From contig NZ_CAMDCK010000002.1 in assembly GCF_945890115.1 (NCBI RefSeq), forward strand, positions 86,551 through 150,550: a stretch of 64,000 nucleotides of DNA. The letters run 5' to 3'. This DNA is from Sphingorhabdus sp. EL138 (GTDB lineage: Bacteria; Pseudomonadota; Alphaproteobacteria; Sphingomonadales; Sphingomonadaceae). The position numbers and the translations under genes are program-made. This document shows, one piece after another, positions 26,263-33,547 of the stretch; the first letter of the stretch is position 1; each line of letters starts with the position of its first letter. Below the pieces are notes generated by a model that was not told the origin of the DNA, searched no databases, and was given only the letters and a program-made list of their open reading frames with translations.

Positions 26263-26306
26263 AGTTGCGAATCGCTACTTATTAGTATAAGTTTCTATTT
26301 GCAACT
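26263..26306. promoter_or_regulatory. 44 bp imperfect palindrome, probable HxlR operator
   Basis: The outer arms AGTTGC/GCAACT and inner arms ACTTAT/ATAAGT, plus further symmetric matches, give a 44 bp near-palindrome in the divergent spacer. It lies 66 bp before hxlR and 82 bp from the small secreted gene. The spacer is AT-rich and carries a further TTGCAA copy at 26315. This is a fitting site for autoregulation by the dimeric regulator. Confidence 0.5.
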
Positions 26307-26371
26307 TAATTTTGCAATTTAGGTTGCTTATTTTGAACAAGGGTCGCAATCTGCGATCGAGAGGATGTTTG

Positions 26372-26887
26372 ATGGGTGAATTGCGGGAACCTTTGCAGCA
26401 GCTCGCCGAATGCGGCCTCCCCATGGCGCTGGAGGCAATGGGCGAACGCTGGTCATTCATGATATTGCGCGCGGCCTTTAATGGCGTTCGGCATTTTGAG
26501 GAGTTTCTCTCCGAAATCAGCATTGCCCGCAACATATTGGCCAACCGCCTGACCCGTTTGACAGAAAGCGGAATATTACACCGCACCCCCTGCCCCGACG
26601 ACCGCCGTAAGGTTGAATATCGCCTGACGGAAAAAGGGCTCGACCTGTTGCCGACCATGATCGCGTTGCGCCAATGGGGCGAAAAATGGGGTACGGGTGT
26701 TTTGTCCAATCCGGTGTTGGTCGATGACCGTGATCGTCAACCCATCCTGCCCGTGACAATCCGCAGTCATGACGGACGGGTTCTTGGCTACATGGATCTA
26801 TGCTGGATGCACTCAGCAGACATTACGCCAATCAGCGCCGATATGCATGATATCGATGATCGCGTCAGGAAGTTAAGCGCGATTTAA
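26372..26887 (+). CDS. HxlR-family transcriptional regulator
   Basis: A 171-residue winged-helix regulator of the HxlR type (start ATG at 26372, GAGAGG upstream). The motif CGLPMALEAMGERWSFMILRAAF begins with the N-terminal Cys typical of redox- or aldehyde-sensing members. It is followed by FEEFLSEISIARNILANRLTRL and EYRLTEKGLDLLPTMIALRQW. The C-terminal 60 residues extend beyond the common 110-residue core and may bind a ligand. It is divergent from the small secreted protein gene, which together with its own promoter is the likely target. Confidence 0.92.
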   Translation: MGELREPLQQLAECGLPMALEAMGERWSFMILRAAFNGVRHFEEFLSEISIARNILANRLTRLTESGILHRTPCPDDRRKVEYRLTEKGLDLLPTMIALRQWGEKWGTGVLSNPVLVDDRDRQPILPVTIRSHDGRVLGYMDLCWMHSADITPISADMHDIDDRVRKLSAI

Positions 26888-27100
26888 CCTGCGCTCATGA
26901 CATGCTGTAAAGCGGCCATTGAATTTTTGTTGCGAATCTGTTACACTCCGTGACGACAGGCCAACTTTGGTCGATGACTGCGCGTCCAATCCAGGTCGCG
27001 ACAGGTTCATGACGTAAGGGACGAACGAAAAAAGTCTGATGGGCGACCCTACCGTCGCCTGAACAAGCTATTTCTCCCGAATAATCAGAAAGGTCGTAAT

Positions 27101-27628
27101 ATGACGTCCAACGCGGCGATGTTTGATGTAGGCGATTATGTGGTATATCCCAAGCATGGGGTCGGCCGCGTGATTGAACTTCAGGATTCCGAAATCGCAG
27201 GGATGCAGCTTCAGCTTTATGTCCTGCGTTTTGAAAAAGAAAAAATGACGCTTCGCGTGCCTTTCAACAAGGCCGAAGGCGTTGGCATGCGCAAGCTTTC
27301 AAGCGATAAGACACTGAAAGAAGCGATGCATACTTTGACTGGAAAGCCCAAGGTGAAGCGTACCATGTGGTCACGTCGCGCGCAAGAATATGAAGCGAAG
27401 ATCAACTCGGGTGACCTTGTATCAATCGCCGAAGTGACACGCGATCTGTTTCGTCCCGATGACCAGCCAGAGCAAAGCTATTCCGAGCGGCAGATTTTCG
27501 AAGCCGCATCCAGCCGTCTGGCGCGTGAGCTGGCCGCCATGGAAAAGACCGATGAAAAGGCCGCGCTCCAAAAAATTCTCGTCATCTTGAATGAGGCGGC
27601 CCCGCAATATTACGAAAAAGCGGAATAA
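27101..27628 (+). CDS. carD: CarD family transcription factor
   Basis: A 175-residue CarD/TRCF-interaction-domain protein that binds the RNA polymerase beta subunit and stabilises open promoter complexes. The N-terminal Tudor-like part (FDVGDYVVYPKHGVGRVIEL) and LRFEKEKMTLRVPFNKAEGVGMRKL are conserved. The helical C-terminal DNA-binding part includes MWSRRAQEYEAKINSGDL. AAAGG lies upstream of the ATG. It is a single-gene unit ended by a strong terminator. Confidence 0.95.
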   Translation: MTSNAAMFDVGDYVVYPKHGVGRVIELQDSEIAGMQLQLYVLRFEKEKMTLRVPFNKAEGVGMRKLSSDKTLKEAMHTLTGKPKVKRTMWSRRAQEYEAKINSGDLVSIAEVTRDLFRPDDQPEQSYSERQIFEAASSRLARELAAMEKTDEKAALQKILVILNEAAPQYYEKAE

Positions 27629-27650
27629 ACTCTCCTTACCGGGAAAATCT

Positions 27651-27680
27651 AAAGGGCGCTCGAAACGGCGCCCTTTTTTA
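27651..27680 (+). terminator. Rho-independent terminator of carD
   Basis: AAAGGGCGC (27651-27659) pairs with GCGCCCTTT (27668-27676), with an 8 nt loop, followed by a T-run. It is 23 bp after the carD stop. Confidence 0.9.
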
Positions 27681-27729
27681 TGCCGCCACGCTACCGCGTA
27701 ACGCCCAGCCTGACAATGATCTGTCCCCA

Positions 27730-28089
27730 ATGATAAAAGGCAAAATGGCCAAAGTAATAGTCTGGTATGACGGGGCATGCCCCCTGTGCATTCGCGAGAT
27801 TGCATTGATGCGTCGGCTCGACACGCGTCGCTCTATCGACTTTCTGGATATAGCACCTGCAGATGCAGTGTGTCCGCTTGACCGCGAATTGATGCTGGCG
27901 CGCTTCCACGCCAGCGAAGACGGAGTCATATTGTCGGGGGCCGCCGCTTTTGCCGCCATGTGGCGGGCCATACCCTTGCTAAAACCGCTGGGCTTGATCG
28001 CCCGCAACCACCTTGTTCTTAAGCTTCTCGAACGGCTCTATAACCGCTTCCTCATCATCAGGCCGCGCCTGCAAAAATTACTGGACTAG
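27730..28089 (+). CDS. DCC family thiol-disulfide oxidoreductase (DUF393)
   Basis: A 119-residue thioredoxin-like protein with the family motif WYDGACPLCIREI near its N-terminus (residues 12-24) and the conserved FLDIAPADA strand. Members are predicted thiol-disulfide oxidoreductases with unknown partners. The frame starts at 27730 and an ATG at 27745 (MAKVIVWYDG) is a plausible alternative start. The stop lies 2 bp before the next ATG, so it forms an operon with the photolyase-like gene. Confidence 0.9.
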   Translation: MIKGKMAKVIVWYDGACPLCIREIALMRRLDTRRSIDFLDIAPADAVCPLDRELMLARFHASEDGVILSGAAAFAAMWRAIPLLKPLGLIARNHLVLKLLERLYNRFLIIRPRLQKLLD

Positions 28090-28091
28090 AT

Positions 28092-29291
28092 ATGCTCGGC
28101 GAAACCTTCCCTGCGACGCGGAATGCTGCGCTGTTGCGTCTCACGCAATTTGCGCCGCGGGCTGGCCACGCTTATGCGTCTGGCCGCAATACTGACCCCG
28201 GCCCAGACCAAGCAGGCGCGGTATCGAAGCTATCGCCATATCTGCGCTATCGCATGCTAACCGAGCAAGAAGTCATCGGTGCCACGCTTGGCCAACACAG
28301 CCTGCAAGCAGCGGAAAAATATGTGCAGGAAGTGCTGTGGCGCACTTATTGGAAGGGCTGGCTCGAGATGCGGCCGTCGGTGTGGACACAATATCTGCAA
28401 GAGCGTGATCGGCAACGTGACAGCTTCCCCAATGCCCGCGCAATCCACAGTGCGGAGGCCGGTGAGACCGGCATTGAAGGGTTTGATGACTGGGCGCGCG
28501 AATTATTGGAGACCGGCTATCTCCACAACCACGCAAGAATGTGGTTTGCATCCATCTGGATATTCACTCTGCGCCTGCCTTGGGCCTTGGGTGCTGACTT
28601 CTTCCTACGGCATTTGGTAGATGCCGACGCGGCAAGCAATACATTGTCTTGGCGGTGGGTTGCGGGCTTACAAACAGCAGGCAAAACCTATCTTGCGACC
28701 AGCGAGAATATTGCCCGTTTTACCAATGGCCGATTTGCGCCAAAGGGCCTCGCGACCATCGCGACAATGCCAACCGAGACGCCGGTATGCGCGACACTGC
28801 CCCTGCCCTACGCCAATTATTTCGACGCGCATAAGCCCGCCTTCCTGCTGGTAACGCCCGAAGACTTGCACCCCGAATCCGTCTTTGGCGCACCTGCAAA
28901 AATCAACGGCGCTGGCGTGCTGTTTGACCCTGAAACCTTGTGGGGTGACAGTGCCCGATCCTTTGTCGAGGGGGCAGCAGGCGACGCTGCCGAACGCGTT
29001 GGTAACAGTTTCAAATGCCCAACGAAATTGCTCAACAATTTGGATGCCGCAAGCGTGATAGCCCAAGCCCGCGAAGTCGGCGCAGAGCAGGTCATAACCG
29101 CTTATGCACCCGTTGGCCCCGTCGCGGATAGCTTGGCCCGCATCGCGCCCGCATTGGCATCAGAGGGGCTCCCTATCGTTCAAGTGCGGCGCGCCTGGGA
29201 CGAGAGTTTTTGGCCGCACGCGACCAAAGGTTTCTTCCCGTTCAAGGAACGCATTCCAAAAATATTGAAGGAAATGGGTCTTTCACGGTAA
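28092..29291 (+). CDS. Cryptochrome/photolyase-like FAD-binding protein, apparent permuted domain order
   Basis: A 399-residue protein whose first 220 residues are a photolyase/cryptochrome FAD-binding domain: KLSPYLRYRMLTEQEV, VQEVLWRTYWKGWLEM, GYLHNHARMWFASIWIF and LVDADAASNTLSWRWVAG, all in the canonical order. Unusually there is no N-terminal Rossmann-type antenna domain. Instead an alpha/beta domain follows (about 235-399), with FDPETL, EVGAEQVITAYAPVGPVAD, GLPIVQVRRAWDESFWPHATKGFFPF, and it resembles the photolyase N-terminal domain. I read this as a circular permutation, by inference. It could repair DNA, sense light or do neither. It is coupled with the DCC gene upstream. Confidence 0.8.
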   Translation: MLGETFPATRNAALLRLTQFAPRAGHAYASGRNTDPGPDQAGAVSKLSPYLRYRMLTEQEVIGATLGQHSLQAAEKYVQEVLWRTYWKGWLEMRPSVWTQYLQERDRQRDSFPNARAIHSAEAGETGIEGFDDWARELLETGYLHNHARMWFASIWIFTLRLPWALGADFFLRHLVDADAASNTLSWRWVAGLQTAGKTYLATSENIARFTNGRFAPKGLATIATMPTETPVCATLPLPYANYFDAHKPAFLLVTPEDLHPESVFGAPAKINGAGVLFDPETLWGDSARSFVEGAAGDAAERVGNSFKCPTKLLNNLDAASVIAQAREVGAEQVITAYAPVGPVADSLARIAPALASEGLPIVQVRRAWDESFWPHATKGFFPFKERIPKILKEMGLSR

Positions 29292-29362
29292 GCCGCAAAA
29301 ATGGGTTGCGCGAAACCCAGCCGCGCATATTGTCGGGGTAATATACACAAGGGGAGCACTTC

Positions 29363-29440
29363 ATGGGTCAGACCATATGTTTTCTGGCAGGGTTCATGCA
29401 GCATCATGTGCGCCTGAAAAATGGCTTCAAATTCACATGA
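29363..29440 (+). CDS. Putative 25-codon leader ORF coupled to the methyltransferase gene
   Basis: An ATG at 29363 with AAGGGGAG six bases upstream opens a short frame that begins MGQTICFLAGFMQHH and ends at TGA 29438-29440. That stop overlaps the methyltransferase ATG at 29437 as ATGA. The ribosome-binding site is better than any seen for the downstream gene. It may be a translational coupler or leader peptide rather than a functional protein. Confidence 0.4.
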   Translation: MGQTICFLAGFMQHHVRLKNGFKFT

Positions 29441-30087
29441 GCAATTGGTGGGACCGGAATGTCGTTCCGCGATTAATCGGCTGCGCCTGCACCCAACCTG
29501 CAGTAATGCAAGATAGGGCCAAAGTGGTGCCGCTCGCCTCCGGCGATGTACTTGAGCTTGGTTGCGGCGCGCCTAACCTTGATTATTATGACTGGAACAA
29601 GGTGCATTCACTGTCAGGTGTTGATCCTTCCCCGCAGTTGCTTGCCAGTGCAACACGTGCGTTGGAAAGCAAGGGGCTGACGGCCAATTTCATGTCGGGG
29701 GTTGCTGAGGCACTTCCCTTTGCCAACGCCAGCTTCGACACTGTTGTGACGACTTTCACCCTCTGTTCAGTGCAAGATCCGCATTTGGCATTGTTGGAGG
29801 CGAAGCGGGTACTCCGGCCAAATGGTCGCTTGCTGTTTGTCGAACATGGCGGCGCGCCAGATCCGTCGGCGGCCGCGTGGCAAAACCGTATCGAGCCGAT
29901 CTGGAAACGGATTGCCGGTGGTTGCCATTTGACCCGGCCTGTAACGCAGGCCATATCGGACGCTGGATTTATATGTCAGCCGCCGCAAGGACATTATATG
30001 AAACGGACGCCAAAATGGCTGGGTTGGGTTGAATGGGGTGAGGCCCGATTGGCCGGAGCGGACGTCGCTTCACCAAACAAATCATAG
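29437..30087 (+). CDS. Class I SAM-dependent methyltransferase
   Basis: A 216-residue methyltransferase (Methyltransf_11/UbiE-like) with the SAM motif VLELGCGAPNLDYYD, acidic motif II SLSGVDPSPQLL, AEALPFANASFDTVVTTFTLCSV and LRPNGRLLFVEHGG. The start at 29437 (MSNWWDRNVVPRL) is used because it overlaps the stop of a short upstream frame; the open frame extends to 29377. A Cys-rich CACTQP segment lies near residue 15-20. Substrate is unknown; it is close to phospholipid or quinone methyltransferases in sequence feel only. Confidence 0.88.
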   Translation: MSNWWDRNVVPRLIGCACTQPAVMQDRAKVVPLASGDVLELGCGAPNLDYYDWNKVHSLSGVDPSPQLLASATRALESKGLTANFMSGVAEALPFANASFDTVVTTFTLCSVQDPHLALLEAKRVLRPNGRLLFVEHGGAPDPSAAAWQNRIEPIWKRIAGGCHLTRPVTQAISDAGFICQPPQGHYMKRTPKWLGWVEWGEARLAGADVASPNKS

Positions 30088-30133
30088 ACGATGACATCCA
30101 TATTGCCGAGATTAAAAAAGAGGAATATCGTCA

Positions 30134-30646
30134 ATGACTTTTAGCCAGTTCAGCCGCTGCAGCGCCTTTGCCATCGCCTTGTCGCTCACCGCCTGTAACA
30201 TGCCAGCCAATGGCGAAAGCCCGGCAGCAGTTTGCACGCCCGGCGCGGTGGCAGGCCAGTCGGCGGCGGGGCTGCAACAAGTTACCTTATGCGTGACCAG
30301 CGCCGCCAAAACGCATAGCTTCACCGTTGAGGCTGCAAGAACTTCAGCAGAACAAGCCAGGGGGCTCATGTTCCGGACGGAACTCGCAGACAATATGGGC
30401 ATGATTTTTCCCTTTCCAGAACCGCGTGTCGCAAGTTTCTGGATGAAGAACACCGTCATCCCTTTGGACATTATTTTCGTACGCGCAGACGGCACGATTG
30501 AGAGTATCGCCGACAACACCGTCCCTTATTCCACCACACCCGTTGTGTCGGGCGCGCCAGTTGCCGCGGTACTCGAATTGCGCGGCGGCCTTGCGGCTGA
30601 ACTGGGAATCGTTTCCGGTGACAAGGTGCAATGGACAACCAAATAA
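30134..30646 (+). CDS. DUF192 lipoprotein
   Basis: A 170-residue protein with a lipobox (ALSLTAC, Cys near 21) and a C-terminal DUF192 domain (about 50-165) with VEAARTSAEQARGLMFRTELA, MIFPFPEPRVASFWMKNTVIPLDIIFV and VLELRGGLAAELGI. DUF192 proteins are small beta-barrel periplasmic or envelope proteins of unknown function. GAGG lies upstream of the ATG. It is followed on the same strand by the NDUFA12 gene. Confidence 0.9.
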   Translation: MTFSQFSRCSAFAIALSLTACNMPANGESPAAVCTPGAVAGQSAAGLQQVTLCVTSAAKTHSFTVEAARTSAEQARGLMFRTELADNMGMIFPFPEPRVASFWMKNTVIPLDIIFVRADGTIESIADNTVPYSTTPVVSGAPVAAVLELRGGLAAELGIVSGDKVQWTTK

Positions 30647-30696
30647 GGCCAAATAAGGATTGCGCGGAATCATGCTTGGTCCTAATCGCGTGAGCC

Positions 30697-31083
30697 ATGG
30701 GTATTCTGAGTAAAATCTTCACTTGGTGGGACGGCGCAACGATTGGCACGTCAATCTATAGCTGGCGCAAAGGCAAGGCTGTGGGCGCAGACGCCTTGGG
30801 CAATCGATATTATCAATCATCCGACGGCAAACGCCGCTGGGTGATTTATAATGGGCCCAATGATGCAAGTCGGGTGGCGCCCGATTGGCATGGCTGGTTG
30901 CATGGCACACATGATGGCGATCCGGAGAGCTATTTGCCACCGCATCGCGGCTATGAAACTGCGGCCGTACCCAATCTGACCGGAACCGAAGCTGCCTATC
31001 GTCCGGCGGGGTCGATTGAACGTGGCGGCCACCGTGCCCGTGCAACGGGTGATTATGAGGCGTGGAGTCCGGACGCATCATGA
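30697..31083 (+). CDS. NADH:ubiquinone oxidoreductase NDUFA12-type subunit
   Basis: A 128-residue homologue of the complex I accessory subunit NDUFA12/B17.2, found in alphaproteobacteria as well as mitochondria. The features are FTWWDGATIGTSIYSWRKG, VGADALGNRYYQS, RRWVIYNGPNDASRVAPDWHGWLH and PHRGYETAAVPNLTGT. It probably stabilises complex I and helps its assembly. Its stop overlaps the next start as ATGA, so it is coupled with the DUF2155 gene, a linkage often seen in alphaproteobacteria. Confidence 0.95.
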   Translation: MGILSKIFTWWDGATIGTSIYSWRKGKAVGADALGNRYYQSSDGKRRWVIYNGPNDASRVAPDWHGWLHGTHDGDPESYLPPHRGYETAAVPNLTGTEAAYRPAGSIERGGHRARATGDYEAWSPDAS

Positions 31084-31709
31084 TCCGCTCACGCGGCTTA
31101 ATATGGTTGCCTGTATTAGCAACGCTTGCCGCATGCGGTTCTTCCGAGGATGAAACGCTTGCGCCCGCAAAATCGGGCAAGGCGATCTCCACAAACGACA
31201 AAATTGTTGCCATGTCCGGTGCAAATATTGGCACGCCAATGGCAGAACGCATTGCCGTACTGGGTCTGTTGAACAAACGAAACGGCCAAACCCGCGACGT
31301 TGAACTCAAACCCGGCCAAGCTATTCGCTTCGACAAAGTGGTCATCCGACTCAGGGCTTGTGAGAAAACAGCGCCGTGGGAAAACCAACCGGACGAGGGT
31401 GCATTTGTACAGTTGCTCGTGAATGAGCGTCCCCCCGGCACGACCGAGGCGGAAAGATGGCGCAGCGTCTTCTCCGGCTGGCTGTTCAAGGGAAATCCCG
31501 CCGCCAATGTTGTCGAGCACCCGATTTACGATGTGTGGGTCAAGGCTTGCAAAATGCGCTTCCCCGGCGAAGAGGCACCCGTAGAGAAGAAATCCTCTGC
31601 AGAGGCTCCTGCAGCCGATGCTGAGGATATAGCGCCATCAAGCGCGCCCCAATTGCCGCCCGAGCCTGCTCCCGCAGCGGCTGACGACGCGAGCCCGGAT
31701 GAAGCTTGA
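31080..31709 (+). CDS. DUF2155 lipoprotein
   Basis: A 209-residue protein starting at the ATG at 31080, which overlaps the upstream stop (ATGA). The lipobox is LAAC. The DUF2155 core (about 70-155) includes VELKPGQAIRFDKVVIRLRAC, EGAFVQLLVNERPP and VVEHPIYDVWVKAC. The tail (about 160-209) is a low-complexity Ala/Pro/Glu/Asp stretch. Function unknown; probably periplasmic. Its last 184 nt are also read on the opposite strand by the aat frame. Confidence 0.9.
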   Translation: MIRSRGLIWLPVLATLAACGSSEDETLAPAKSGKAISTNDKIVAMSGANIGTPMAERIAVLGLLNKRNGQTRDVELKPGQAIRFDKVVIRLRACEKTAPWENQPDEGAFVQLLVNERPPGTTEAERWRSVFSGWLFKGNPAANVVEHPIYDVWVKACKMRFPGEEAPVEKKSSAEAPAADAEDIAPSSAPQLPPEPAPAAADDASPDEA

Positions 31710-32287
31710 ACAGCTTTTGTCAATGCGGCCTCAAGCAGCTTACGATAGGCGCTTTGGGTCATTTCGATTGCCCCTAGACTAGCTAAATGGTCGGTCATGA
31801 ACTGGCAGTCGAGCAATTCAAACCCGCCCAGTCGAAGCCGTGCGACCAGCCACGCCAAAGCAACCTTCGACGCGTCGGTTTCGCGCGAGAACATGCTTTC
31901 CCCGAAAAACGCGCGCCCCAAGGCCAGCCCGTAAAGCCCGCCCACAAGGCGACCTTCCGACCAGCATTCGATGCTATGTGCCCGCCCTTGTTGGTGTAAG
32001 CGGCAGAAAGCCGCTTCTATATCCGGATTAATCCAAGTGTCCTGTCGATCCGCTTGCGATTCAGCACAAGTGGCAATGACCTGCGCAAAAGCGGTATTGG
32101 CGGTCACCACAAACCGGTCCTGCCGGATAGTTTTGGCAAGTGACTTTGATAAACGAAAGCCATCAAGCGGCATGACCGCCCGAAACTCCGGTTCAATCCA
32201 AAAGGTGTCGGGGTCATCACGGGCGTCGGACATCGGAAATATGCCATTGGCGTACGCCTGAAGCAGTAAATCCAGATCGATGGGCAC
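31526..32287 (-). CDS. aat: Leucyl/phenylalanyl-tRNA-protein transferase, with C-terminal extension
   Basis: Aat transfers Leu or Phe from tRNA to the N-terminus of proteins with Lys/Arg, marking them for ClpAP degradation. The GTG start at 32287 has AAAGGAC upstream. Recognisable are LLQAYANGIFPMSD, WIEPEFRAVMPLDGF, WINPDIEAAFCRLHQQGRAHSIECW, GLALGRAFFGESMFSRETDASKVALAWLV and LLDCQFMTDHLASLGA. Normal homology ends near 31730. The frame then runs about 60 residues further, as a low-complexity Ala/Gly/Ser tail, antisense to DUF2155, because no stop occurs where the family usually ends. Confidence 0.93.
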   Translation of the reverse strand: MPIDLDLLLQAYANGIFPMSDARDDPDTFWIEPEFRAVMPLDGFRLSKSLAKTIRQDRFVVTANTAFAQVIATCAESQADRQDTWINPDIEAAFCRLHQQGRAHSIECWSEGRLVGGLYGLALGRAFFGESMFSRETDASKVALAWLVARLRLGGFELLDCQFMTDHLASLGAIEMTQSAYRKLLEAALTKAVQASSGLASSAAAGAGSGGNWGALDGAISSASAAGASAEDFFSTGASSPGKRILQALTHTS

Positions 32288-32308
32288 ATGAAGTCCTTTC
32301 GTGTCCTT

Positions 32309-32586
32309 CCTATTTAGGGTCAGGACCTATTAAATCCACTTTCGCGGCGTCAAAATGGCAAAGATATCGAAGGTAAATGTCCGTCGCAGGCAGTCATTCT
32401 GCCTGCAAGGGCATTTTGCTTTGAGATCGAAGCCATTTTGGCGTCCTTCGGATTTGACCCATTTTGTCCATTGCCGCGTTGGCAAAGCGCGACTTAGAAC
32501 CACTAAGCCTGCGCTTTGCCGCCTTGCACTGAACAAAATGGCCTCAAACCGCGAAGGTGGATTTAATAGGTCCTGACCCTACCTAT
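32309..32586. mobile_element. MITE-like element with 33 bp terminal inverted repeats and 5 bp target duplication
   Basis: The ends (left TTAGGGTCAGGACCTATTAA from 32314, right reaching 32581) are inverted repeats over 33 bp with one mismatch. The element is about 268 bp, is flanked by CCTAT on both sides (32309-32313 and 32582-32586), and encodes nothing. The interior folds into more hairpins, including GGCAAAGCGC...GCGCTTTGCC around 32481-32521 and GCAGGCAG...CTGCCTGC. The direct repeat shows insertion by a transposase acting in trans; none is in the window. It lies between aat and purC. Confidence 0.8.
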
Positions 32587-32630
32587 CTCGAATTGCGCCG
32601 ACGCATGCAATGGATTATAGCGTCGATAAC

Positions 32631-32675
32631 CGCCCCGGCAGAGTTAGGCTCACAATGGCTAACTCCACCGGGGCG
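32631..32675 (+). promoter_or_regulatory. Strong leader hairpin upstream of purC
   Basis: CGCCCCGG (32631-32638) pairs with CCGGGGCG (32668-32675). A CA/CA internal loop separates these from GAGTTAG (32641-32647) pairing CTAACTC (32659-32665), around an 11 nt loop. It ends 30 bp before the purC ATG. There is no T-run, so it is more likely an mRNA 5' structure than a terminator. Confidence 0.55.
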
Positions 32676-32705
32676 CATCATTTCAAGCAAAGTCAGGGAC
32701 CACAT

Positions 32706-33485
32706 ATGACCCGCCGCCGCAAAATATACGAAGGCAAGGCCAAGATTCTTTATGAAGGCCCTGAGCCTGGCACGTTAATCCAATATTTCAAGGACGATGC
32801 CACCGCCTTCAATAACCAGAAAAAGGGCACAATTTCTGGCAAGGGCGTTATCAACAACCGCGTGTCGGAACATGTCTTTACGCGGCTGAGCCATATCGGC
32901 ATCCCCACGCACTTCATTCGCCGTCTCAATATGCGCGAACAGTTGATCCGTCAGGTTGAGATCGTTCCTATCGAGGTCATCGTGCGAAATGTGGCCGCTG
33001 GCACCTTGTCCAAACGACTTGGTATCGAAGAGGGCACGCCGCTTCCGCATACCTTGTTGGAATATTGCTACAAGGATGACAGCCTTGGCGATCCATTGGT
33101 CGCAGAGGAGCATATCGCCTGCTTTGGTTGGGCAACGCAGGAGGAAATGCAGGACATTTCGGCCATGGCGATCCGCATCAATGACTTCATGTGCGGTATG
33201 TTTGCGGCCATCGGCATTCGGCTTGTGGACTTCAAACTTGAGTTTGGGCGCTTGTTCGACGGCGATTTTTCGCGAATCATCTTGGCCGACGAAATCAGCC
33301 CCGATGGTTGCCGCTTGTGGGATATTGAAACCGGCGAGAAGCTGGACAAGGATCGGTTCCGTCGTGACCTTGGCGGCGAAGCAGAAGCCTATCAAGAAGT
33401 CGCCCGCCGCCTCGGCCTGATGCCGGACGAAAGCGAAGGGGCGGTCCTCGATATGGTCAGCCACCGATTACGCAAAGGTAAGTAA
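32706..33485 (+). CDS. purC: Phosphoribosylaminoimidazole-succinocarboxamide synthase
   Basis: PurC (SAICAR synthase) joins aspartate to CAIR in purine synthesis. The ATG at 32706 ([18 protein letters not shown]) is the family-like start, with AGGGA upstream; the frame is open further back. Signatures are [47 protein letters not shown] [15 protein letters not shown], and [10 protein letters not shown] with [14 protein letters not shown]. The length of about 259 residues is normal. It is a single gene on the plus strand behind a hairpin leader; purS/purQ/purL are not present in the following stretch. Confidence 0.96.
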   Translation: MTRRRKIYEGKAKILYEGPEPGTLIQYFKDDATAFNNQKKGTISGKGVINNRVSEHVFTRLSHIGIPTHFIRRLNMREQLIRQVEIVPIEVIVRNVAAGTLSKRLGIEEGTPLPHTLLEYCYKDDSLGDPLVAEEHIACFGWATQEEMQDISAMAIRINDFMCGMFAAIGIRLVDFKLEFGRLFDGDFSRIILADEISPDGCRLWDIETGEKLDKDRFRRDLGGEAEAYQEVARRLGLMPDESEGAVLDMVSHRLRKGK

Positions 33486-33547
33486 ATCAATAATTTATAT
33501 ACAAAGAGATCGCAGCTTCCAAACGTCCACGGAAGAACACTAAGCGT

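Noticed and set aside
26888..27100. Possible small RNA between hxlR and carD
   Set aside because: The spacer has some pairing potential (GCGACC...GGTCGC-like) but no terminator or known RNA signature; I treat it as the carD promoter region.
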